The notes: generated from the sequence alone by a model not told the origin. Positions 8,310-16,713 are shown, numbered from the stretch's first letter. The stretch: 19,435 nt of DNA from CAYRTD01 sp964426915 (GCA_964426915.1 CAYRTD010000073.1:1-19435); one strand, 5' to 3'. Translations and numbers: made by a program.

Positions 8310-9331
8310 AAGAAAAGTACTTCAATTATCCGAGAAAAGTATACATTATTGCCGAAATAAGCGCAAACCACAATCAGGATTTTAAGCTTACCCTTAAAAC
8401 AATCGATGAAGCAAAAAATGCAGGTGCTGATGCAGTGAAATTTCAAACTTACACACCGGACTCTCTGAGTCTTGATGTTAATAACGAATACTTTGGACCC
8501 CATAAAAAGGGCCTTTGGAAAGGAAAAAGGCCCTATATTCTTTATAAAAAAGCAGCAATGCCCTGGGAATGGCAAGAAGAATTATCACAGTACGCAATAT
8601 CACTTGGTTTAGAATGGTTATCAAGCCCATTCGATTTCAAGGCAGTTGATTTCCTGGAAAGTATTAATATTCCGGTTTATAAAATTGCATCACTGGAAAT
8701 AACCGACATCCCTCTTATTGAGTATATCGCTTCAAAAAGAAAACCCATAATCATCTCAACAGGAGTGGCCAGTGTTGAAGATATTGAACTCGCATTGGAT
8801 ACATGCAGAAATCAAAACAATGATGAAATCAGCCTTTTAAAATGCACTTCACAATACCCGGCTCCCATAGAAGCAGCAAACTTGAAAACTATACCGGATA
8901 TGAAAAAACGTTTCGGTGTTAAAATAGGATTATCTGACCATACCCCCGGTAGTATTGTACCGGTTGTGGCTGTGAGCCTGGGAGCTGAAATTATTGAAAA
9001 ACATTTTATTATAGAACGATCAATTGGCGGTCCCGATGCTTCATTCTCAATGGAACCCTCCGAATTCAGACAAATGGTTCAGGATGTAAGAAATACAGAA
9101 AAGGCACTCGGTAAGGTTAGTTATGAGGTATCAGCACAAGATAAACTTCGAAGACGTTCTTTATTTGCTGTAAGAGATATTAAAAAAGGCGAGACAATTG
9201 ATAAAAAAAATGTTCGCTCAATACGTCCTGGCCATGGCCTTCATCCTGGATTTTTCGCACAAATAAACGGGAAGAAAGCACGGAGAGATATAAAAAAAGG
9301 TACTCCCCTTCAGTTGGATGATATTGAATAA
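8306..9331 (+). CDS. pseI: Pseudaminic acid synthase
   Basis: Condenses the PseG product with phosphoenolpyruvate to form the nine-carbon pseudaminic acid. It has 341 residues. The NeuB-type TIM barrel covers roughly residues 10-265. Conserved blocks are IAEISANHNQ (15-24), VKFQTY, the PseI-type PVYKIASLEITD, KCTSQYPAP, GLSDHTPG and EKHFIIER. A C-terminal SAF (antifreeze-like) domain of about 60 residues starts near RRSLFAVRDIKKG. The start overlaps the ATP-grasp stop (ATGA at 8306-8309), so the two are probably translationally coupled. It is the last gene of the operon; only 49 bases separate it from the convergent glycosyltransferase gene. Confidence 0.95.
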   Translation: MKEKYFNYPRKVYIIAEISANHNQDFKLTLKTIDEAKNAGADAVKFQTYTPDSLSLDVNNEYFGPHKKGLWKGKRPYILYKKAAMPWEWQEELSQYAISLGLEWLSSPFDFKAVDFLESINIPVYKIASLEITDIPLIEYIASKRKPIIISTGVASVEDIELALDTCRNQNNDEISLLKCTSQYPAPIEAANLKTIPDMKKRFGVKIGLSDHTPGSIVPVVAVSLGAEIIEKHFIIERSIGGPDASFSMEPSEFRQMVQDVRNTEKALGKVSYEVSAQDKLRRRSLFAVRDIKKGETIDKKNVRSIRPGHGLHPGFFAQINGKKARRDIKKGTPLQLDDIE

Positions 9332-9375
9332 ACATTTACAATTCCTACTTGAACATAATATCTTCTACAAATAAA

Positions 9376-9385
9376 GGTAATTACC
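9376..9385. other. Short palindrome at the convergent junction
   Basis: GGTAATTACC is a perfect 10-bp palindrome overlapping the stop codon of the minus-strand glycosyltransferase. It sits in the 49-bp gap between two convergent operons. No stable GC stem with a T-tract is visible in the gap, so where the two transcripts end is unclear. Confidence 0.25.
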
Positions 9386-10790
9386 AGAGCTCATCCCATA
9401 TGCTGTTATCTCTCACTCTTTCAGAAACACTGTGCTTTTTGTAAAATCGGTCAAGATATTTTTTATAGTGTGATTGTAGTCTTCTTACATTCTCCAGACG
9501 CCATTTTTCAAACATCCATACCGTTTTCCTGAACTTTGGCAATTTCAGAAAAAGATTTTTTTGATAAAAAAACCTTCCCGTCATCAAAAGAAAATACATG
9601 AACCAGTATTTAAAGGAAAAATTGATACTCCTATCTTTACCTTCCTCAGGAACAATATCTTCAAGGCTTTTCATAAGAAAATATCCGGCCCTGATATGAT
9701 TCATTCCATCAGCAAAACCAATGGTTTCCTTGTATATTTGTTTCCGGTTTTCTGAATGCTCCTTACTGTAAAATCCTGGTAATTTGCCTTTGTCATAAAA
9801 CTCCTGAATGGCTTTAACAAAATCCTTAGAAGTCTTTATTACCGGGTTGCCTTTAAAAATATTGGTTCTGTTAAAATCCGGATCCGGATTAATGAATACT
9901 GTTTGTTTTCCCATTAACCAAGCTTCGATAGCTGTAGAAGTTTCAAATCCCACCCAAAAATCGCTGGCACTGATTAAATCATGAAGGTTTTCATTAGCCG
10001 TAATATATAATACATTAGGATAATCCCGAAACCGGATCATCTCATTTGGATTTTCTTTTGTAATCGTCGGATTAGCTTCATTAGGGTGACGCTTCAATAT
10101 AAAGAGAACATCCGGATTAGCTTCAATGGCAGCTCTGAGAATAGCCTCAACCTTCAACATCTGATCTTCCATCCATCTTATCCGGGCATCAACATCTTTA
10201 TTAATAACTTTCAATTCTTCTCTACCCTGTGCATTATAGATCTTTCCAAAAGCCCAGCCGGCATAGCCAATTACTTTTTTAAACTTTTGTAGTCCTTTAT
10301 TTCTGAGATATTCCTCCTTTGAAATAAAATCATAAATAGTATAACGGTCAAAACCAACGGCTCCTGTAATTACGTTCCTGGTTCCTAGTTCAGGAAGCTC
10401 TTTGTCAAAAAAGATCTTTGTTCTTTCCGACCAGTGACAGATATATTCCTGGTAGAATTTCTTATCAGTATTATAACCATAGTAGTTAAATGTTCCATTT
10501 GTGCGGAAAATCCCTTCAGAAATCAGCGCAAATACTTTGATATTGTTTTCATGCGCATATTTTGTCACCAAATGATGAAATCTCGAACCGATAGTATTCG
10601 AAATGAGTACGATATCGGGTTTTTTCCTGTATATGTCATGAATATTCCAAATAAAAGAAAAATCAACCTCACAGTTCAACTCCCTTTCGGCAAAATAAAT
10701 AAGAGGAATCATAATCTCTACATCCCTTCCATGATCATTATCAAAAAAACATAGTGCTTTATATTTGTTTTTTTTCATTGCTAACTTCAT
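9381..10790 (-). CDS. GT-B-like surface carbohydrate glycosyltransferase
   Basis: A 469-residue protein with no signal peptide and no clear membrane span. It resembles surface-polysaccharide transferases related to CDP-glycerol/capsule enzymes. The key features are FILKRHPNE (KRHP at 233-236) and GFETSTAIEAWLMGK (281-295), a C-terminal nucleotide-sugar-binding arrangement of the GT-B fold. The N-terminal half holds a Rossmann-like section ending in GAVGFDRY (143-150). It is the third gene of the glyS-led minus-strand operon. Its start lies within the end of the preceding glycosyltransferase (32-bp overlap; 20 bp if the Met5 ATG at 10778 is used). Because it abuts the pse operon it is a candidate pseudaminic acid transferase, but only context supports that. 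The acceptor is unknown. Confidence 0.72.
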   Translation of the reverse strand: MKLAMKKNKYKALCFFDNDHGRDVEIMIPLIYFAERELNCEVDFSFIWNIHDIYRKKPDIVLISNTIGSRFHHLVTKYAHENNIKVFALISEGIFRTNGTFNYYGYNTDKKFYQEYICHWSERTKIFFDKELPELGTRNVITGAVGFDRYTIYDFISKEEYLRNKGLQKFKKVIGYAGWAFGKIYNAQGREELKVINKDVDARIRWMEDQMLKVEAILRAAIEANPDVLFILKRHPNEANPTITKENPNEMIRFRDYPNVLYITANENLHDLISASDFWVGFETSTAIEAWLMGKQTVFINPDPDFNRTNIFKGNPVIKTSKDFVKAIQEFYDKGKLPGFYSKEHSENRKQIYKETIGFADGMNHIRAGYFLMKSLEDIVPEEGKDRSINFSFKYWFMYFLLMTGRFFYQKNLFLKLPKFRKTVWMFEKWRLENVRRLQSHYKKYLDRFYKKHSVSERVRDNSIWDELW

Positions 10791-12111
10791 TTAAAAAACC
10801 TGCCAGTTTTTTCGTTTGGTTCTTCACATCAAACCGCTTTATCTCCTCTTCCAGAAAATCTTCCGATTTAATATTTTTTTTATAAGAATCATAAACAAAG
10901 GAAACATATTTCTTTATTTCATCCCTATTTTGATAATCAAGGCATCTTCCTGTACGTGTTTCTTTCAATATTTTATTCACATCTGAGTCTTCAGGACCCA
11001 GAGCAAGGACTGGCGTGTAGCTCCTCAAATATTCATACAACTTGCCGGGTAAACGACCCTTAACATTTTCCGCCTTATTCAGAGGAAGCAACAATAGGTT
11101 TGCCAGCCTCATGCTTGCAACAGCAAGGTCTTTGGTAATATGCCCAGGGTAAAGAGTATTATTTTCAAGGCCTAGTTCTCTAATATAATTTTTTATTGTA
11201 TAGTCTACTTCACCAGGAAAATATATTAAAAGATCTTTATTAAAATCTTCAATTTCTGAACCTAATTCGGCCAACACTTCAAGAAATTTATCAGGGAACC
11301 TGTCCATTCCAAGTAATCCGGCATGGTTAATTACAAACCGCTTTGAAAGAGGGGTCAGCTCTAATCTACCGGCAGAGGACATTGCATCCCCGGAAAAATC
11401 CTCTTCATCGTATCCATAATAAAGTACACTAACATTACCTGCTCCTATTTTTTCCAGATCTTTTGCCCATGAGGGACTTGCTATAGTTATCTTAGCTGCC
11501 AGCCGGAAAACATCCTGTTCCATCTTTTTATGGATATTATCAGCAAAACGGGAGACCTTGAGTAGTTTATAATAATCCACTTGTGTCCAGGGATCCTGAA
11601 AATCAGCGATCCAGGGAATACCGGTTCTTTTCACCACATGATAAGCTATCCGTGTATTTGTGTGTGGTGGACCATCTGAAAAAATAGCATCTATATTCCC
11701 TTCTTTCACGATATACCGGCTTATCCTTTTTACAGCCGGCCTGATCCAGTACGCACGTGCATCCGGGATAAATAAATTTCCCCTGATCCATATAGCAAGT
11801 TCATCTATCCACGATCGTTTTCTGGACCGGACATATACAGGATTGGGACTCTCATGTGCTTTTCTTCCTGATACTTTTTTGAAGATATTAAAAGGTTCAA
11901 TTATAGGAATTCTATGAACTTCTATCTCCGCAGGAATATGCTTGAAATTAGATTCATCATAAACAGAATAGCTTGCATTTTCAGCTGTAAAAATAACAGG
12001 CTCCCATCCATAGTTTCTTAAATATTTTGCGAATTTCAAACACCTGTGAACTCCAATCCCACCGCTGGGAGGCCAGTAATATGTAATGATAACTACCTTT
12101 TTTCGGGGCAT
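10759..12111 (-). CDS. Glycosyltransferase, family-4-like (GT-B fold)
   Basis: A predicted cytoplasmic retaining glycosyltransferase of 450 residues. The N-terminal WPPSGGIGVHRCLKFAKYL stretch (from residue 13) is the acceptor-side motif common in GT4 enzymes that build surface glycans. SDGPPHTNTRIAYHV and IADFQDPW are typical of the subgroup. The donor-binding end is GRLPGKLYEYLRSYTPVLAL followed by an acidic stretch. The frame is open to a TTG at 12127-12129 inside glyS. However, the ATG at 12109-12111 (MPRKKVVIITYYW) lies one base after the glyS stop and places the motif normally, so it is chosen. This arrangement implies co-transcription with glyS. The sugar and acceptor cannot be told from sequence. 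Confidence 0.88.
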   Translation of the reverse strand: MPRKKVVIITYYWPPSGGIGVHRCLKFAKYLRNYGWEPVIFTAENASYSVYDESNFKHIPAEIEVHRIPIIEPFNIFKKVSGRKAHESPNPVYVRSRKRSWIDELAIWIRGNLFIPDARAYWIRPAVKRISRYIVKEGNIDAIFSDGPPHTNTRIAYHVVKRTGIPWIADFQDPWTQVDYYKLLKVSRFADNIHKKMEQDVFRLAAKITIASPSWAKDLEKIGAGNVSVLYYGYDEEDFSGDAMSSAGRLELTPLSKRFVINHAGLLGMDRFPDKFLEVLAELGSEIEDFNKDLLIYFPGEVDYTIKNYIRELGLENNTLYPGHITKDLAVASMRLANLLLLPLNKAENVKGRLPGKLYEYLRSYTPVLALGPEDSDVNKILKETRTGRCLDYQNRDEIKKYVSFVYDSYKKNIKSEDFLEEEIKRFDVKNQTKKLAGFLNEVSNEKKQI

Positions 12112-12112
12112 T

Positions 12113-13681
12113 TTATTGAAGAGTTTCAAAAATACGCCTGAAGCTTACTTTCTCGGTAATAATCTCATGCACCTTATCAATGTCAATCCTTTCCTGTTCC
12201 ATAGTATCGCGATAACGGATTGTAACTGTATTGTCTTCCAGTGTCTGGTGATCAACTGTTATACAGTAGGGTGTTCCAATAGCATCCTGCCTTCTGTACC
12301 GGCGGCCAATAGAATCTTTTTCCTCATACTGACAATTAAAGTCATACTTCATCTGATCAATAATAGCCAGGGCCTTTTCCGGAAGACCGTCTTTTTTTGT
12401 CAGAGGAAGGACAGCAAGTTTTACCGGTGCCAGAACCGGGGGCAATTTCAATAAAACCCGCATATCTTTTGATCCGTCTTCTTTGGTGAGCTCTTCTTCT
12501 GCATATGCAGCCGAAATAACCTGAAGGAACATCCGGTCCAGTCCGATGGATGTTTCCACAACAAAAGGAACAAAAGATTCACGGCTTTCAGGATCAAAAT
12601 ATTGCATTCTCTTTCCGGAAAGCTCCTGATGAGCGCCCAGATCAAAGTCGGTGCGCGAATGTATCCCTTCCACTTCCCTGAAACCAAAAGGGAAAAGAAA
12701 CTCGATATCTGTAGCAGCATTGGCATAATGGGCCAGCTTTTCATGATCGTGAAAGCGGTAATTCTCCTCACCAAATCCAAGGGCCTGGTGCCATTTCATT
12801 CTGATCTTTTTCCAGTAATCGAACCAGTCCATTTCCTCACCGGGCTTAACGAAAAACTGCATCTCCATTTGTTCAAATTCCCTCATGCGGAAGATAAACT
12901 GCCTGGCAACGATCTCATTCCGGAAGGCCTTTCCAATTTGTGCTATTCCAAAAGGAAGTTTCATCCTGCTTGTTTTCTGCACATTCATATAATTAACAAA
13001 TATTCCCTGAGCAGTCTCCGGCCTAAGATATACTTTAGATGCTCCTTCGGCAGTGGACCCCATTTCTGTTGAGAACATCAGATTGAACTGGCGAACATCC
13101 GTCCAGTTGCGGGTCCCGCTTATCGGACAAACAATCTCTGTGTCGATAATGATCTGTTTAAGCTCTTCCAGATCACCATCATTCATGGCTTTAACAAATC
13201 GTGTATTGACGGCATCAATCTTTCCCTGATTGGCCAGCACCCTGGCATTGGTTTCCCTGAAGGCTTTTTCATCAAACTCTTTACCAAACCTCTTTTCAGC
13301 TTTATTGATCTCTTTGTCAATCTTCGCCTCCAGCTTTTCTAGATACTCTTCTATAAGAACATCAGCACGATAACGCTTTTTTGATTCCTTGTTATCGATC
13401 AGCGGATCATTAAATGCATCGACATGGCCGGAAGCCTTCCAGACTTTGGGGTGCATGAATATCGCCGAATCAAGTCCTACAACATTTTCATGTAAAAGGA
13501 CCATGGAATCCCACCAGTATTTCTTTATGTTGTTTTTCAGTTCAACTCCGTTCTGACCGTAATCATAAACAGCAGCAAGACCATCATAAATCTCACTCGA
13601 TGGAAAAATATAACCGTATTCCTTGCTGTGTGCAATAAGTTTTTTGAAAAGATCTACCTGTATCATAGATAAGTAATTCAT
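12113..13681 (-). CDS. glyS: Glycyl-tRNA synthetase, alpha2 (archaeal/eukaryotic) type
   Basis: Charges tRNA-Gly with glycine in the cytoplasm. It is a class II synthetase of 522 residues acting as a homodimer, not the two-subunit glyQ/glyS form. RPETAQGIFVNY (220-231) is the family signature. Motif 2 runs GKAFRNEIVARQFIFRMREFEQMEM (about 250-274), and motif 3 includes ETSIGLDRMFLQV. The C-terminal anticodon-binding domain begins near LAPVKLAVLPLTKKDG. Residues 100-180 form a charged insertion typical of this type. The start ATG 13679-13681 gives MNYLSMIQVD; Met6 is an alternative. It heads an operon with two glycosyltransferases, an unusual pairing for a housekeeping gene. Confidence 0.96.
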   Translation of the reverse strand: MNYLSMIQVDLFKKLIAHSKEYGYIFPSSEIYDGLAAVYDYGQNGVELKNNIKKYWWDSMVLLHENVVGLDSAIFMHPKVWKASGHVDAFNDPLIDNKESKKRYRADVLIEEYLEKLEAKIDKEINKAEKRFGKEFDEKAFRETNARVLANQGKIDAVNTRFVKAMNDGDLEELKQIIIDTEIVCPISGTRNWTDVRQFNLMFSTEMGSTAEGASKVYLRPETAQGIFVNYMNVQKTSRMKLPFGIAQIGKAFRNEIVARQFIFRMREFEQMEMQFFVKPGEEMDWFDYWKKIRMKWHQALGFGEENYRFHDHEKLAHYANAATDIEFLFPFGFREVEGIHSRTDFDLGAHQELSGKRMQYFDPESRESFVPFVVETSIGLDRMFLQVISAAYAEEELTKEDGSKDMRVLLKLPPVLAPVKLAVLPLTKKDGLPEKALAIIDQMKYDFNCQYEEKDSIGRRYRRQDAIGTPYCITVDHQTLEDNTVTIRYRDTMEQERIDIDKVHEIITEKVSFRRIFETLQ

Positions 13682-13698
13682 TAATTTAAATAGAATTG

Positions 13699-13706
13699 CA
13701 AAAATA
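13699..13706 (-). promoter_or_regulatory. Bacteroidota-type -7 box for glyS
   Basis: The minus strand reads TATTTTTG, an exact TAnnTTTG match, 17 bases before the glyS ATG. No TTTG is seen at the usual -33 spacing. It would drive glyS and probably the two glycosyltransferases behind it. Apart from this box, the gap 13682-13860 shows nothing recognisable. Confidence 0.5.
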
Positions 13707-13860
13707 GGAGAAAAACTACAGTAATGAATAAATCCAAAAAGAAAATATGAGAATTCATCGTCTTAAAGGAAGAATACCCGATAATAAAGAACATTTACAT
13801 TGAATGAATCATACATAAAGCTTCGTATTCTTTCTGCATCAGTGATCTGCAATATTGATA

Positions 13861-14733
13861 CTACTCTCTGATGAATACGCTCACAATTTGTCTTCCTAAT
13901 CCCATTTCCGCAAGTCTTCTATATATATCAATAGTTTTTTCTATAGAAATATCATTCATGATAGTCTCAACCTTAAGCCTTTGGAGATGTACAGCACTAC
14001 CTTTTTTGCTATCATTCACATAGTTGGTATCAGGATTAAACAAATTAAATTCTATGGGAAAATCTGCAATACTATCATAATGGTCCCATCCTGAATCCTT
14101 TACCATATTTTTCAATCCTTCCAGATTAAAATACGATATATGATCCGGTACAGCAATCCAATAATCTTTCTCAATCAGAGATTCTTCTTTTAGTATCTTT
14201 TGTATTATTGAAAAATCATTTGGTACTTCTATTATCATCAGGCTTCCTTTTTGACATAGAGAATGGCAAGTATTTACCAGATCTATTGGATTAATGACAT
14301 GTTCAAGCACATTATCAAGCCAGATTAAATCAAATTTTTCACCATCCTGTTTTATGATATCTAAACTTTCGTATATATCTCCGGCCTTAAACTCCTTTAA
14401 ACATTCAGGATTCTGAGTCACTATTCCATGACTTGAATAATCCACACCCAGAACATTCCAGCCTTTCCTTTTGAAGAAATTTAAAGCATATCCTTCACCA
14501 CATCCAACATCCAATAATTTTGGTGTTCTATTGTTATCGATTTCATCTATTATCAAATGATACTTCTGAAGGATTTTGTTTTCAATATAATTAAGCTCAA
14601 TTCTTGAATATTCTTTTTTGTGGGAAGCCATCTCATTTTGATAATACTTATCTGCATAATATTCCATTAATTCTTTATTCTCAGGTTTATTTTTCAATTC
14701 GTAGTAGCCATAGTTGTTTTTGATTATATCCAT
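13861..14733 (-). CDS. Class I SAM-dependent methyltransferase
   Basis: A 290-residue cytoplasmic methyltransferase of the UbiG-like (Methyltransf_23-type) group. Motif I is LLDVGCGEGYALNFF (73-87), with GVDYS (96-100) as the acidic residue end of strand 2. FDLIWLDNVLEHVINP (134-149) is motif post-I/II with the LEH typical of this group. An N-terminal section of about 65 residues, rich in Tyr, Lys and Glu, precedes the Rossmann core. The methyl acceptor is unknown. Similar proteins occur in surface-glycan clusters, and the nearby pse genes make a sugar substrate conceivable. However, it is separated from them by the glyS operon and has its own 179-bp upstream gap. It is divergent from nadB. 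The ATG at 14731-14733 is the first in frame. Confidence 0.82.
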   Translation of the reverse strand: MDIIKNNYGYYELKNKPENKELMEYYADKYYQNEMASHKKEYSRIELNYIENKILQKYHLIIDEIDNNRTPKLLDVGCGEGYALNFFKRKGWNVLGVDYSSHGIVTQNPECLKEFKAGDIYESLDIIKQDGEKFDLIWLDNVLEHVINPIDLVNTCHSLCQKGSLMIIEVPNDFSIIQKILKEESLIEKDYWIAVPDHISYFNLEGLKNMVKDSGWDHYDSIADFPIEFNLFNPDTNYVNDSKKGSAVHLQRLKVETIMNDISIEKTIDIYRRLAEMGLGRQIVSVFIRE

Positions 14734-14841
14734 AGCAAAAATCTGTTAATTATTTAAAAATCTCATGCAAAGTAAATGAACTATATCAAAATATATCCTT
14801 TGAAAAATGATATTTTTCGCTATTAATCTTTTTTTTATGCC

Positions 14842-14873
14842 TTTCCAAATTCCAACCAGAATTGATATCTTTG
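14842..14873 (+). promoter_or_regulatory. Promoter of nadB
   Basis: TATCTTTG at 14866-14873 is an exact match to the Bacteroidota -7 consensus TAnnTTTG. TTTC at 14842-14845 sits 20 bases upstream, in the -33 position (consensus TTTG). Transcription would begin around 14880. This rules out the upstream ATG at 14807 and supports translation from 14903. Confidence 0.6.
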
Positions 14874-14902
14874 GTCGTTGTCAAAGATTCTTATCCTCAC
14901 CA

Positions 14903-16468
14903 ATGGAAAAAAAAGTCGATTTCCTTGTCCTCGGAACCGGCCTCGCCGGTTTGAGTTTTGCATTAAAGGTTGCAGACCATGGTAAAGTATTGCTGGTATC
15001 CAAAACCAAGTTACAGGAAACAAACACCCGATATGCCCAGGGAGGCATTGCCGCTGTAACCCATGAACCTGATAATTACAAAAAACATATTGAAGATACC
15101 ATAAAAGCAGGCGATGGCCTTTGTAACAGGGAGGTCGTTGAAATGGTTGTTGGGGAAGCACCCACTCAGATCGAAGAACTGATCAACTGGGGAGCCCGTT
15201 TTGATAAAAAGGATAGCGGAGAATATGATCTGGCCAGGGAAGGCGGACATTCGGAAAAGCGCATCCTGCATCACAAAGATAATACAGGAGAAGAGATTCA
15301 GCGCGCTTTATCAGAAGAAGTAAAAAAACATGAAAACATTGATATTCTGGAAGAACATTTTGCCATTGATATCATCACCCAGCACCACCTCGGAAAATTG
15401 GTAAAACGTCATCATACAAATACCGAATGTTACGGTGTCTACCTGCTCAATCTTAAAGATCATTCCATTCTTAAAGTGCTTTCAAAAATAACCATGATAG
15501 CAACCGGCGGGGCAGGAAATCTTTATCATACAACCACAAATCCTGCTATTGCCACAGGCGATGGTATTGCTATGGTATACCGGGCAAAAGGTGTGATTGA
15601 AAATATGGAATTCGTGCAGTTTCATCCTACCTCTTTGTACAATCCGGGGGAGAGACCTTCATTTTTAATTACTGAAGCCTTGAGAGGCCATGGGGCAATT
15701 CTTAAAACCCTTGATGGAGAAGAGTTCATGCACAGATATGACAAAAGAAAAAGCCTTGCACCCAGGGATATTGTCGCACGTGCCATAGATAATGAGATGA
15801 AAGTCAGGGGACAGGATTACGTATACCTTGATGCAAGTCATTTGGATCCTGATGAATTAAAATCTCATTTTCCAAATATTTATGAAAAATGTCTTGAACT
15901 TGGAATTGATATAACAAATGACATGATCCCGGTGGTCCCTGCAGCTCATTACCTCTGCGGTGGTATAGAAGTGGAGGTAAATGGCAGAAGCTGGATTAAC
16001 AGACTATATGCAGCAGGAGAGACATCATGCACCGGTCTGCACGGAGCAAACCGGCTCGCCTCTAATTCCCTTCTAGAAGCAGTTGTTTATGCCGACAGGG
16101 CCGCCAGGCATGCTATTGATAAATCCGGAGCTATTAAGTTTCAGGAAAATGTCCCCGATTGGGATGATGAAGGCACAACATACACCGAGGAAATGGTCCT
16201 CATCACCCAAAATATGAAAGAAGTCCAGCAAATCATGACAAACTATGTTGGCATTGTTCGTTCCGAACTCAGGCTTAATAGAGCTCTTGACAGGCTGGAG
16301 ATCATCTACAAGGAAACAGAGGATCTTTATAAGAGATCCAAGCTATCCCTGGAACTCTGCGAACTGCGTAACCTCATAAATGTGGGTTATCTTGTTATTA
16401 AAATGGCCAAGGCCAGGAAGGAGAGTATTGGGTTGCATTTTATGGCGGATCATCCGAGGGAGAGTTAG
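14903..16468 (+). CDS. nadB: L-aspartate oxidase
   Basis: Oxidises L-aspartate to iminoaspartate with FAD, the first step of de novo NAD synthesis; the product goes to quinolinate synthase NadA. It has 521 residues from the chosen start, the usual length. The FAD-binding motif GTGLAGLSFAL begins at residue 11. NTRYAQGGIAAV, HHKDNTGEEI, QFHPTSLY, LRGHGAIL and APRDIVARAID are fumarate-reductase/NadB blocks. PAAHYLCGGIEV and TGLHGANRLASNSLLE are diagnostic near the C-terminal side of the FAD domain. The frame is open to an ATG at 14807, but the extra 32 residues would span the promoter, so ATG 14903 (MEKKVDFLVLG) is used. No nadA or nadC is in the window. Its last codons overlap the first unit of a tandem repeat. 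Confidence 0.96.
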   Translation: MEKKVDFLVLGTGLAGLSFALKVADHGKVLLVSKTKLQETNTRYAQGGIAAVTHEPDNYKKHIEDTIKAGDGLCNREVVEMVVGEAPTQIEELINWGARFDKKDSGEYDLAREGGHSEKRILHHKDNTGEEIQRALSEEVKKHENIDILEEHFAIDIITQHHLGKLVKRHHTNTECYGVYLLNLKDHSILKVLSKITMIATGGAGNLYHTTTNPAIATGDGIAMVYRAKGVIENMEFVQFHPTSLYNPGERPSFLITEALRGHGAILKTLDGEEFMHRYDKRKSLAPRDIVARAIDNEMKVRGQDYVYLDASHLDPDELKSHFPNIYEKCLELGIDITNDMIPVVPAAHYLCGGIEVEVNGRSWINRLYAAGETSCTGLHGANRLASNSLLEAVVYADRAARHAIDKSGAIKFQENVPDWDDEGTTYTEEMVLITQNMKEVQQIMTNYVGIVRSELRLNRALDRLEIIYKETEDLYKRSKLSLELCELRNLINVGYLVIKMAKARKESIGLHFMADHPRES

Positions 16469-16635
16469 TCGATAATGGCAAGGCATTATCTGGTAAGTCA
16501 TACCGATAAATCGGTATTGGTGAGGGTGTAAGCAGGTTTTTCTGCTTCTCATCTTGGGAGGAGTAAGTCGATAATGGTCATGCATTATCTGGTAAGTCAT
16601 GCCGATAAATCGGTATTGGTGAGGGTGTAAGTAGG
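16451..16635 (+). repeat. Two-copy tandem repeat, 99-bp period, with conserved hairpins
   Basis: Unit 1 is 16451-16536 and unit 2 is 16550-16635. They differ at about 11 of 86 positions, and at only 6 of 73 from 16464 onward. Each holds two dyads. The first is GATAATG/CATTATC around a 6-nt loop (16471-16490; 16570-16589), whose loop sequence varies while the stems are identical. The second is ACCGAT-AA-ATCGGT, with one end base changed in unit 2 (around 16501-16516; 16602-16613). Unit 1 begins inside the last codons of nadB. It could act as a 3' transcript structure or be a REP-like element; neither is shown. Confidence 0.75.
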
Positions 16636-16637
16636 GT

Positions 16638-16713
16638 CTGTCAATAAAGTCGGGTGTTTGGATCATAACCGAATCCGCCTATGGGCGGTGAGCTCAGCGA
16701 AGCTAATTTTCGA
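16638..16713 (+). repeat. 76-bp dispersed repeat, copy 1
   Basis: It matches 19305-19380 in the same orientation with the same length and about 6 differences. Both contain CTGTCAATA, GGATCATAACCGAATCCGCC, a GC-rich hairpin (CCGCC/GGCGG) and GAGCTCAGCGAAGCTAAT. The two copies flank the S9 peptidase gene. No transposase or terminal target duplication is visible. The remainder of the gap to 16841 holds only a weak hairpin. Confidence 0.8.

Noticed and set aside
9332..9380. Bidirectional terminator between pseI and the convergent glycosyltransferase
   Set aside because: No GC-rich stem with flanking A/T tracts is visible; only a 10-bp palindrome overlaps a stop codon.
12448..13072. Overlapping frames on both strands within glyS
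   Set aside because: They are shadows of the strongly conserved synthetase, with no start signals or domains of their own.
16451..16635. Possible short CRISPR array
   Set aside because: There are only two units, each 86 bp long with internal variation and a 13-bp gap. No cas genes are nearby.
16343..16666. Minus-strand frame of 107 codons with the peptide HPHQYRFIGMTYQIM occurring twice
   Set aside because: It is antisense to the end of nadB and the repeated peptide is just the translation of the tandem DNA repeat. It has no recognisable domain.
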